Positions 1-7,204 of a stretch of DNA of 7,204 nucleotides are shown here, piece after piece. The notes under the pieces were generated by a model. The model was not told the origin of the DNA and did not search any database. It saw nothing but the letters and a program-made list of their open reading frames with translations. Each line of letters begins with the position of its first letter. Position 1 is the stretch's first letter. Made by a program: the position numbers and the translations under genes. The stretch comes from Rhodospira sp. (lineage in GTDB: Bacteria; Pseudomonadota; Alphaproteobacteria; Rhodospirillales; Rhodospirillaceae), in contig JANQGN010000484.1 of the NCBI GenBank assembly GCA_028277295.1, positions 1-7,204 on the forward strand, read 5' to 3'.

Positions 1-903
1 GCGGTCTGGCAGGCGCAGATCGACCCGGTCGATGTGGCGGGCCAGCAGGCGCCCCTGCCGCTCCAGGCGGGCCAGGCGCGCCCAGGCATCGGCCGCATCG
101 TGTTCGGGCAGGGCGACATCAATCCCGTCCTCGATGGCATCCAGGCGCAGGGTCCAGCGGCGCCCGCCCACCCAGGTGGCGGCGCGCAGCCGCGCGGCGA
201 GATCGGGCTCGGCCGCCAGCATGGCCATCAGGCCCGGCACCCGACCCGGCGCGCCGTCTCCAACGATCACCGGCAGGTCGGCGAAGGGCCGGGTGTCGAC
301 CTCCAGCGGCACGCCGGCCTGGTCGATCACCGCGAAGTCGCCATCGGCGCCGCGTTGCCACAGGGCCAGGGGCTCGCGCTCCGTCAGCACGACATGGATG
401 GAATCCGGCAGGCGGCGCTCGACGCGGGCGCTCTCCACCCAGGGCAGCGCCTCAACCCGCGCCCGCGCCGCGTGAGGATCGAAGCGCAGGATGGGCTCGC
501 CGCGCCCGATGCCCAGCGCCGCCAGCAGGCGCGTGGGCGAGGTGCGGTCGCGGCCCTCGACGGTCACCGAGCGCACCACCAGCCCACCCCGAAGCGCGAT
601 GTGGTCGACGAACGCGCCGGCGGCGGCCCACTGGCGGCCGATGATGCCGGAGTTCCAGGTCCAGGCGGCGGCCGCCGCCGTTCCGACGAGCACCAGGCCC
701 AGCCCCGCCAGCCGCAGCCGGCCCCAGACCAGACCCCAGGAGACCGGCGCGCGACGGGGCGCCGGCCGCTTGCGGCGCGGTGTCGTGGCGCTGGGTTTGC
801 GGGGTCGGGAACCGCCCCGGGCCGCGCCTCGGGCGGCGGGAGCGCGGCGGGCGTCACGCCCGCGTCCGGCGCTCCCTTCCTGTCCCCCTGTCAACCATCG
901 CAT
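1..903 (-). CDS. ftsQ: Cell division protein FtsQ, 3' end missing (runs off the left edge)
   Basis: FtsQ is a bitopic inner-membrane division protein. Its periplasmic part binds FtsB/FtsL and links early and late divisome proteins. The 301 codons here begin with about 60 cytoplasmic residues rich in Arg, Pro, Ala and Gly (about 16 basic, two acidic). One membrane segment follows near 65-83. A POTRA domain spans about 109-178, starting RSVTVEGRDRTS and including LPWVESARVERRLPDSIHV (153-171); then come EREPLALWQ (175-183) and VIDQAGVPLE (192-201). The last residues, RVDLRLPDR (293-301), resemble the stretch close to the FtsQ C-terminus, so probably only a few dozen codons are lost. The ATG at 903 is in frame, has GGAGG 7 nt upstream, and overlaps ddl by 13 nt. 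There is no ATG or GTG between it and the membrane segment. The frame was translated by hand and has no stop up to position 1. By family habit ftsA and ftsZ may follow. Confidence 0.95.
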   Translation of the reverse strand, partial: MRWLTGGQEGSAGRGRDARRAPAARGAARGGSRPRKPSATTPRRKRPAPRRAPVSWGLVWGRLRLAGLGLVLVGTAAAAAWTWNSGIIGRQWAAAGAFVDHIALRGGLVVRSVTVEGRDRTSPTRLLAALGIGRGEPILRFDPHAARARVEALPWVESARVERRLPDSIHVVLTEREPLALWQRGADGDFAVIDQAGVPLEVDTRPFADLPVIVGDGAPGRVPGLMAMLAAEPDLAARLRAATWVGGRRWTLRLDAIEDGIDVALPEHDAADAWARLARLERQGRLLARHIDRVDLRLPDR

Positions 904-1825
904 GTGGCGGCCTCCACCATCCAGGCGCAGAGCGCGGGGAATGACAGGCCCACATGGGCGGCCTGCTCGGGCACCAGCGAGGTGGCCGTCATGCCCGGCT
1001 GGGTGTTGACCTCCAGCAGGTAGACGGTCTCGCCGTCCAAGCGCAGGTCGGCGCGGCTGACGCCCCGGCAGCCGAGCGCGCGGTGGGCGCGCGCCGACAG
1101 CTCCAGGCAGGCGGCGGTGGTGTCCGCGTCCAGCGCCGCCGGCAGCACATGCACCGAGCCGCCGGCGACGTACTTGGCGTCATAGTCGTAGAACCCGCGC
1201 TGGGTGGTGATCTCGGTGACCGCCAGCGGGCGAACCGCGTCGCCATCCCCCATCACTGCCACCGTCAGTTCGCGCCCGGGAATGAAGCGCTCGACCATGG
1301 CGGGACCGTCATAGGGCCAGTGCTGACGGAGCTGGGCCAGGACATTGGAGCCCTCGGTCACCACATGCACGGCGACGCTGGAGCCCTCGTTGGGCGGCTT
1401 GATCACATAGGGCCGCTCCATGGGCTCGTGGTCCGGATCGGCGAAAGCGTCCGGCCCCACCAGGACGTGGTCGGCGACGGCGATTCCGGCGGCGGCGAAC
1501 ACGGCCTTGGCGGTGGGCTTGTCCATGGCCATGGCGCTGGACAGGGCGCCCGAGTGGGTATAGGGCAGCCCGAGAATGTCCAGCAGGCCCTGGATGCGTC
1601 CGTCCTCGCCAAAGCGGCCGTGCAAGGCGTTGAAGACGACGTCCGGGCGGCTGTCGCGGAGTTGCGCCAGGAAGCACAGAGGATCACGCGCGACGTCGAT
1701 GGCCTCCGCCATGTATCCGGCCTCGCGCAGGGCCGCGACGGCGGCGGCGCCGCTGTTCAGCGACACCGCGCGCTCGGCGGACCAGCCCCCCATGAGGACG
1801 GTGACCCGTTTGGCGATGCGGCCCG

Positions 1826-1829
<4 letters not shown>
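891..1829 (-). CDS. ddl: D-alanine--D-alanine ligase
   Basis: Ddl is a cytoplasmic ATP-grasp enzyme that makes D-Ala-D-Ala, the end of the peptidoglycan stem peptide. The 312 residues match E. coli DdlB (306). Visible motifs are GGWSAERAVSLNSG (14-27), HGRFGEDGRIQG (70-81), YTHSG (90-94), MDK (102-104), K144 and EGSSV (148-152, Ser150 as in DdlB), E180 and E187 for ATP binding, the loop motif FYDYDAKY (213-220), SRADLRLD (258-265) and LEVNTQPGMT (272-281). R259 matches Arg255 of DdlB, and the magnesium ligands D261, E273 and N275 match Asp257, Glu270 and Asn272. One difference is Ala21 where AEREVSL is usual. The ATG at 1829 overlaps the murB stop and has GGGAG at 1837-1841, 7 nt upstream. 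The position between murB and ftsQ is the classic place for the dcw copy (ddlB). Confidence 0.97.
911..915 (-). promoter_or_regulatory. Ribosome binding site of ftsQ (decides the start)
   Basis: The minus strand reads GGAGG, 7 nt before the ATG at 903-901, inside the last codons of ddl. The next possible start in frame is the TTG at 894, which overlaps the ddl stop as TTGA but lies 16 nt from this site. The ATG at 903 is therefore preferred. Confidence 0.8.
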
Positions 1830-2820
<991 letters not shown>

Positions 2821-2824
<4 letters not shown>

Positions 2825-4287
2825 GAAGACCTCCCGACGGTCTTGGCATTGGAGGACGCGGCGGCCGCGTTGGCCGCGTCGCCGCGGGTTTGCAACTGCC
2901 CGGGCAGGGCGTTGGCCCAGGCCGAGATGGTGCCCGCCCCCAGGCACACCACCAGGTCGCCGGGCCGGGCCATGGCGGCGATCCTCTCGGGAAGGGCCTC
3001 GGCCGCGGGCAGGGCGGTCACGTTGCGGTGGCCGTGGGTGCGCAGCCCATCCACCAGGGCGTCTCGGTCGACGCCGGGGATGGGCGCCTCGCCGGCCGGG
3101 TAGACGTCGGCCACCAGCACCTCGTCGGCGTCGTTGAAGCAGGTGCAGAAGTCATCGAACAGCGCCTGAAGGCGGCTATAGCGATGCGGCTGGACAACCG
3201 CGATCACCCGCTTGTCGCCGGCCACCTCGCGGGCACCGCCCAGCACCGCGGCGATTTCCACCGGATGGTGGCCGTAGTCGTCGATGACCGTGACGCCGTT
3301 CCAGGTGCCGGTGCGCGTGAAGCGCCTGCGCACCCCGGCGAAGGTGGCCAGGGCATGATGGATGGTCTCGCCGGTGATGCCCATTTCGTGGCCGATGGCG
3401 ACCGTCGCCAGGGCGTTCTGCACGTTGTGACGCCCGAACATGGGCAGGAACAGGCCGTCGAGGGTCTGGGTCGCGCCGGTCACGCGATCGGTCAGCACCA
3501 CGTCGAAGCGGGCGCCATCGGCGCCGCCCCTCAGGTTCACCGCGCGCACGTCCGCCTGCGGGCTGAAGCCGTAGGTGATGATCTTGCGATCCAGGACCTC
3601 CGGAATCAGCGACTGAACCTCGGGATGGTCGATGCACAGGGTGGCGAAGCCATAGAACGGCAGGTTCTGGACGAAGGTCTTATAGGCCTCGCGCATGCGG
3701 GCGAAGGTGCCGTAGAAGTCCAGGTGCTCGGCGTCCATGTTGGTCACCACGCCGATGGTCGCCGGCAGCTTGGTGAAGGTGCCGTCGCTCTCGTCGGCCT
3801 CCACCACCATCCAGTCGCCATGCCCCAGGTAGGCGTTGGTGCCGCGCGCGTTCAGGATACCGCCGTTGATGACGGTGGGGTCCATGCCCGCCGCCTCCAG
3901 CAGCGCCGCCACCATCGAGGTGGTGGTGGTCTTGCCGTGGGTGCCGCCGATGGCGATGGCCCACTTCAGGCGCATCAGCTCGCCCAGCATCTCGGCCCGG
4001 CGCACCACGGGAATCAGGCGGGCGCGGGCGGCCTCCACCTCCGGGTTGCCGCCCTTCACCGCCGAGGAGATCACCACCACCTGCGCGTCGCCCAGGTGGG
4101 CGGCGTCGTGGCCGACGGCAATCCGGATCCCCAGCCCGCGCAACCGCTTGACGTTGGCGCCCTCGGCCAGGTCGCTCCCCTGGACGCCATAGCCCAGATT
4201 GTGCAGCACCTCGGCGATGCCGCTCATGCCGATGCCGCCAATGCCCACAAAGTGGATCGGGCCGATATCGAGGGGTAGGGCTCTCAC
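2821..4287 (-). CDS. murC: UDP-N-acetylmuramate--L-alanine ligase
   Basis: MurC is the first cytoplasmic Mur ligase. It joins L-Ala to UDP-MurNAc with ATP, just before the MurD step. The 488 residues match the usual length (E. coli 491). The N-terminal UDP-binding domain starts with HFVGIGGIGMSG (12-23). The central ATPase domain has the P-loop GGTHGKTTTT (114-123), EADESDGTF (163-171), NMDAEHLDFY (183-192) and GRHNVQNALA (285-294). The C-terminal domain has DDYGHHP (336-342), QPHRYSR (366-372) and GAGTIS (450-455). All family motifs are present, so the enzyme should be active. The last 25 or so residues are a low-complexity Ala/Ser-rich tail. GTG is the start: it overlaps the murG stop (GTGA), has a Shine-Dalgarno 8 nt upstream, and the GIGGIG motif then begins at the normal distance. 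The stop overlaps the murB start (ATGA). Confidence 0.98.
2830..2835 (-). promoter_or_regulatory. Ribosome binding site of murB, serving two tandem ATG codons
   Basis: The minus strand reads GGGAGG. It lies 5 nt before the ATG at 2824-2822 and 8 nt before the next ATG at 2821-2819. Both spacings work, so the sequence does not decide which ATG is used. It does exclude the longer frame that reaches back to 2947 inside murC. Confidence 0.75.
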
Positions 4288-5483
4288 GAGGCGGTCTCCC
4301 GGAACGGGGCGTGATCGGTCGGGATGTCGGGCGGGTCGGCCAGGGCCAGGGTCAGGGCGGCCAGCCGCTGGGCGGCATCGGGCCGGCCCAGGGCGCGGGC
4401 GCGGGCGGCGGCGGCGGCCAGCGTATCGGGCTCCCCCAGCAACGCGGCCAGCCGGGCCGACAGGCTCTCGGCGGTCAGCACGCCCTGGGGCATCAGCCAG
4501 GCGGCGCCGGCCGCGTCCATCGCGCGCGCGTTGGCGGTCTGGTGATCATCGATGGCGAAGGGGAACGGGATCAGCACCGCCGGGCGGCCGGCGCAGGTCA
4601 GTTCCGCCACCGTCGAGGCCCCGGCGCGGCACACCACCAGGTGCGCGGCGGTCAGACGCGCCGGGATATCGGTGAAGAAGGCGGCGGTCTCGGCGGCGAT
4701 GCCGGCGGCGGCATAGGCGGCACCGGCGCGGTCCAGGTCCTCCGGGCGGCACTGCTGGGCCACCGCCAGGCGCGACCGCAGAGCCTCGGGCAGCGCGGCC
4801 AGGGCGGCCGGCACCAGATCGGTGAGCGCCCGCGCCCCCTGGCTGCCGCCAGTCACCAGAAGGTGGATCGGTCCGCCCTCCGTCGGCGGGGCATAGGGCG
4901 CGGCGCGCGCCGCCAGCGTCGCCGGGCGCACCGGGTTGCCGACATGGTGGGCCTTGTCGGCCGCGAGATGACGCACGGCGGGAAACGCCGTCGCCACCAT
5001 GCGCATCCGCCCGGCCAGAAGCCGGTTGGCCCGGCCCAGCACGGCGTTCTGCTCATGGATCAGCGTGGGCAGGTCGAGAAGGCTGGCCGCCAGCAGCGGC
5101 GCGAAGGCCGCGTAGCCACCAAAGCCGACCACCGCGTCCGGTCGCAGCCGGCGCAGCAGGCGCCACGCCTGCCCGGCGCCGAGGACCAGCCGGGCCAGCC
5201 CGGAGAGGCGCCCCCCCAGGCCGCGCCCGGCGATACCACCGGCCTGCAAGCGGTGCGTCTCCAGCCGCCCCAGGACGCCGCCCAGGGTAGCGCCCCCGTG
5301 GTCCTGGCCGCGTCGGTCGGTGATCAGGGCCAGCCGGCAGCCATGGGCCTCCAGCGCCGCCGCCAGCGCCTCGGCCGGGAACACATGGCCCCCGGTGCCG
5401 CCCGCCGCCAGCGCGATGAAGGGCGCGTCCTGCCTGGCCGCCGAGGGCGTGGCGCCCATTGGGTGGGTGATCGGCTGGGTCAT
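4284..5483 (-). CDS. murG: UDP-GlcNAc:undecaprenyl-pyrophosphoryl-MurNAc-pentapeptide GlcNAc transferase
   Basis: MurG is a GT-B glycosyltransferase bound to the inner face of the membrane. It adds GlcNAc to lipid I to make lipid II, the substrate of FtsW. The protein has 399 residues, somewhat longer than E. coli MurG (355). The glycine-rich loops are all present: GGTGGHVFPA (28-37, with the conserved His33), GFGGYAAFAP (120-129) and GGSQGAR (212-218). Also seen are HEQN (143-146), GNPVR (182-186), RAGASTVAEL (286-295) and DDHQTANA (312-319), the last two from the UDP-GlcNAc site of the C-terminal domain. The ATG at 5483 overlaps the ftsW stop (ATGA), and GGAGGG at 5490-5495 lies 6 nt before it. 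The open frame continues upstream beyond this ATG through ftsW and into murD, but that part has no MurG character. The first 20 residues and the last 20 or so look disordered. Confidence 0.97.
   Translation of the reverse strand: MTQPITHPMGATPSAARQDAPFIALAAGGTGGHVFPAEALAAALEAHGCRLALITDRRGQDHGGATLGGVLGRLETHRLQAGGIAGRGLGGRLSGLARLVLGAGQAWRLLRRLRPDAVVGFGGYAAFAPLLAASLLDLPTLIHEQNAVLGRANRLLAGRMRMVATAFPAVRHLAADKAHHVGNPVRPATLAARAAPYAPPTEGGPIHLLVTGGSQGARALTDLVPAALAALPEALRSRLAVAQQCRPEDLDRAGAAYAAAGIAAETAAFFTDIPARLTAAHLVVCRAGASTVAELTCAGRPAVLIPFPFAIDDHQTANARAMDAAGAAWLMPQGVLTAESLSARLAALLGEPDTLAAAAARARALGRPDAAQRLAALTLALADPPDIPTDHAPFRETAS
4296..4300 (-). promoter_or_regulatory. Ribosome binding site of murC (supports a GTG start)
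   Basis: The minus strand reads GGGAG, 8 nt before the GTG at 4287-4285, within the last codons of murG. With the GTGA overlap it supports GTG as the murC start. The next in-frame Met lies inside the nucleotide-binding motif, too late to be the start. Confidence 0.7.
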
Positions 5484-6694
5484 GGCCGGCCCTCCGCGCG
5501 CGGGCGCACCCGGGTGAGCGCCAGGATCATGCCCGTGGCCAGGGCCACGCCGACCATGGACGAGCCGCCGTAGCTGATGAACGGCAGGGTCATTCCCTTG
5601 GTGGGCATCAGGTTCAGGCTGGAGGCCATGTTGATGACCGCCTGCATGGCCAGTTGCACCGTCAGTCCGCCGACCGCCAGCATGGCGAACAGGTCGCGCT
5701 GGGCCATGACCCGCGTCGTCGCCCGCACCACCAGCACGGCGAACAGCGCCACCAGGAGCAGGCACAGGCCGAGCCCGAACTCCTCTCCGGCCACCGCGAA
5801 GATGAAATCGGTGTGGGCGTCGGGCAGGTCTTCCTTCACCCGCCCCTCGCCGGGGCCGCGCCCGAACAGCCCGCCCTGGGTGAAGGCCTCCATGGACTGC
5901 CGGATCTGGTAGTTGTCGCCGCTTTCCGGGTCCAGGAACCGGTGCACCCGGGACTGCACGTGCGGGAACATCATGTAGGCGCCGACCAGCCCGCCCAGGC
6001 CGACCAGGGCCAGCAGGGTGACCCAGGCCAGCGACAGCCCGGCCAGGAACACCTGGGTGCACCAGATGCCCACCAGCACCAGCGTCATGCCCACGTCCGG
6101 CTGGGCCAGCAGCAACGCGGCCACCGCCCCCGTGAGCAGCAGGGACAGACGCAGGCCGGGCACGCCCTCGCCGGTCGCCCCGGCGGCCAGCAGCCAGGCC
6201 GTCACCACCGCGAACAGGGGCTTGACCAGCTCCGACGGCTGCAGGGTCAACCCGCCCAGGGTCAGCCAGCGGGTGGCGCCGTTGTACTCCGGCCCCACCA
6301 CCAGGGTCAGGCTCAGAAGGCCCAGGGCGCCCAGGAACCCCAGGATGCCCATGCGCCGCACGCCACGCGGCGACAGCAGCGACACCGCGAACATGACCGC
6401 GAGCCCGACCGGCACGAACACCATTTGCCGGCGGACGAAGTGGAAGGTCTCGACGTCGATGCGGCCGGCGGCCGGCGGTCCGGCGGCCAGGATCAGCACG
6501 CCGCCGATGCCCACCAGCGCGGCGACCACGGCCAGCATCCAGCGGTCCACCGACCACCACCAGCGGCCGATGACGCTGGCGTCGCCCGGACGCACGCGCA
6601 CGCGCCGCGCCGCGCCCGCCACACCGGCGCTGGGCGGCGGCACGGTGGGCATGGCGCGGGGCGCCGTCATGGCCTGGACGCGGTGGGTGGTCAC
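5480..6694 (-). CDS. ftsW: Septal peptidoglycan glycosyltransferase FtsW (SEDS family)
   Basis: FtsW is a polytopic inner-membrane enzyme that polymerises lipid II at the division site, working with the transpeptidase FtsI. The 404-residue protein has about ten hydrophobic segments. SEDS landmarks are QPSELVK (152-158), QPDVG (198-202), ESGDNYQIRQS (257-267), AHTDFIFAVAGEEFGL (293-308), PTKGMTLP (364-371) and FISYGGSS (372-379). D296 in HTDFIFA corresponds to Asp297 of E. coli FtsW, the proposed catalytic residue. About 45 residues precede the first membrane segment; this cytoplasmic extension is rich in Ala, Pro and Arg. The GTG start is chosen because a GGGGAGG site sits 7 nt upstream and because it gives the same 4-nt overlap seen at the other junctions; ATGs at residues 9 and 15 are weaker options. 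RodA is the paralogous alternative, but the place between murD and murG favours FtsW. Confidence 0.97.
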   Translation of the reverse strand: MTTHRVQAMTAPRAMPTVPPPSAGVAGAARRVRVRPGDASVIGRWWWSVDRWMLAVVAALVGIGGVLILAAGPPAAGRIDVETFHFVRRQMVFVPVGLAVMFAVSLLSPRGVRRMGILGFLGALGLLSLTLVVGPEYNGATRWLTLGGLTLQPSELVKPLFAVVTAWLLAAGATGEGVPGLRLSLLLTGAVAALLLAQPDVGMTLVLVGIWCTQVFLAGLSLAWVTLLALVGLGGLVGAYMMFPHVQSRVHRFLDPESGDNYQIRQSMEAFTQGGLFGRGPGEGRVKEDLPDAHTDFIFAVAGEEFGLGLCLLLVALFAVLVVRATTRVMAQRDLFAMLAVGGLTVQLAMQAVINMASSLNLMPTKGMTLPFISYGGSSMVGVALATGMILALTRVRPRAEGRP

Positions 6695-7204
6695 GCGGGC
6701 GCCTCCCCATCGCGATCGTCGTCGGTCTCGGTGTCGGTGTCGGCGTCGGTGTCGGTGTCGGTGTCGGCGTCGTCCCGGCCATCGGCGGCGTCGCCCTCAG
6801 TCTCCGGCACCAGGTCGGCCACCAGCGCCTTGAAAGCGTCGCCGCGATGCGCGAAGTCGTCGAACTGGTCCCAGGAGGCACAGGCCGGTGACAGCAACAC
6901 CACCGGCTCCTCCTCCTCGTCCTCGACGGCGTGACGGAAGGCCAGCGACACCGCCTTGTCCAGCGTGCCACACAGGGAGAACGGCACCTCGTGAGCATCC
7001 AGGAACACGCCGAACGCCTGCGCCGCCTCGCCGATCAGATAGGCGTGGACGATGCGGTCGAGGTGCGGCTCCAGGCGGTCGATGCCGCCCACCTTGGCCT
7101 GGCCGCCGGCGATCCAGTAGACGTCCTCGTGGCACAGGATGGCCTTCTCGGCGGCCTCGGCATTGGTGGCCTTGCTGTCGTTGAAAAAGCGGATGCCGGC
7201 CACC
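6691..7204 (-). CDS. murD: UDP-N-acetylmuramoyl-L-alanine--D-glutamate ligase, C-terminal part (runs off the right edge)
   Basis: MurD is the cytoplasmic ATP-dependent ligase that adds D-Glu to UDP-MurNAc-L-Ala. Only the last 170 codons are here, covering the C-terminal ligase domain; the ATP-binding part lies beyond the edge. In fragment numbering, NDSKATN is at 8-14 and SPACASWDQF at 105-114. The residues known to hold D-Glu in E. coli MurD (Thr321, Lys348, Ser415, Phe422) appear to match T13, K37, S110 and F117, so the enzyme looks intact. The domain should end near residue 132. After it comes an unusual acidic tail of about 38 residues with 18 Asp/Glu, including two Asp-Thr octads at 146-153 and 154-161. 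A second acidic patch, EDEEEE, is at 94-99. The TGA stop overlaps the GTG start of ftsW (GTGA). The first GTG in the window is an internal Val codon, not a start. Identity is near certain; the role of the tail is unknown. Confidence 0.97.
   Translation of the reverse strand, partial: VAGIRFFNDSKATNAEAAEKAILCHEDVYWIAGGQAKVGGIDRLEPHLDRIVHAYLIGEAAQAFGVFLDAHEVPFSLCGTLDKAVSLAFRHAVEDEEEEPVVLLSPACASWDQFDDFAHRGDAFKALVADLVPETEGDAADGRDDADTDTDTDADTDTETDDDRDGEAPA
6702..6708 (-). promoter_or_regulatory. Ribosome binding site of ftsW (decides a GTG start)
   Basis: The minus strand reads GGGGAGG here, 7 nt before the GTG at 6694-6692. This places the start at the GTG that overlaps the murD stop, rather than at in-frame ATGs 8 and 14 codons further in. 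The site lies inside the last codons of murD. Confidence 0.8.
6721..6768 (-). repeat. Tandem repeat, two 24-bp units of four 6-bp steps, coding for the acidic MurD tail
   Basis: Eight 6-bp steps of the form GTCGGY (plus strand) follow each other without a break. They group into two 24-bp units, 6721-6744 and 6745-6768, that match at 23 of 24 positions; the one difference is C at 6727 against G at 6751. On the coding strand the units read as ADTDTETD and ADTDTDTD in murD. Because the step is 6 bp, a gain or loss of steps changes tail length but not frame. The array ends 12 bp before the ftsW Shine-Dalgarno. Confidence 0.93.

Noticed and set aside
847..863. Perfect 7-bp GC inverted repeat with a 3-nt loop, a possible terminator or operator
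   Set aside because: It lies within the early codons of ftsQ and has no T-run after it. Such short palindromes are expected by chance at this GC content.
34..1023. Plus-strand open frame of 329 codons
   Set aside because: It is antisense to ftsQ, whose POTRA-domain motifs are clear on the minus strand; the plus frame has no domain.
2890..4278. Plus-strand open frame of 462 codons
   Set aside because: It is the antisense shadow of murC; its His/Gly/Val-rich product follows from the murC codons and has no motif.
5654..6934. Plus-strand open frame of 426 codons with Ser-Val repeats
   Set aside because: It is antisense to ftsW and the end of murD. The Ser-Val run is just the murD Asp-Thr repeat read on the other strand.
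5484..6998. Upstream extension of the murG frame, as if murG were a 904-residue fusion
   Set aside because: The extension runs through ftsW and murD in another frame and is low-complexity Arg/Gly/Pro sequence. The ATG at 5483, with its own Shine-Dalgarno, starts a normal MurG.

Overview
The window is a solid block of cell-wall and cell-division genes, all read from the minus strand. It is the middle of a dcw (division and cell wall) cluster. In transcription order, from the right edge to the left, it holds: murD (3' end only), ftsW, murG, murC, murB, ddl and ftsQ (3' end missing). There is no intergenic DNA: every gene overlaps the next by 4 nt (GTGA or ATGA), except ddl/ftsQ, which overlap by 13 nt. 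I see no RNA gene, mobile element, CRISPR array, promoter or terminator. No stretch of more than 300 bases lacks a gene.

The organism looks like a high-GC alphaproteobacterium. The order murG-murC-murB-ddl-ftsQ and the style of the proteins (Ddl with a YTHSG motif, FtsQ with a long basic cytoplasmic tail) suggest a Rhodospirillales-type lineage. This is inferred from gene order and remembered family features, not from a search. The very high GC makes many long open frames on both strands; all but the seven genes are shadows.

The genes form one pathway. MurB makes UDP-MurNAc, then MurC and MurD add L-Ala and D-Glu in the cytoplasm. Ddl supplies D-Ala-D-Ala for the end of the stem peptide. MurG converts lipid I to lipid II at the inner face of the membrane. 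FtsW polymerises lipid II at the septum, and FtsQ anchors the FtsQLB complex that controls septal synthesis. The tight overlaps, each with a strong Shine-Dalgarno inside the preceding gene, point to one polycistronic mRNA with translational coupling.

I found no unknown system here. The most unusual element is a 48-bp tandem repeat (two near-identical 24-bp units built of 6-bp steps). It adds an acidic Asp-Thr tail to the end of MurD, just before the ftsW ribosome binding site. Smaller points are the long Arg/Pro/Ala tail of FtsQ, the 45-residue N-terminal extension of FtsW, and one substitution in the conserved N-terminal motif of Ddl.
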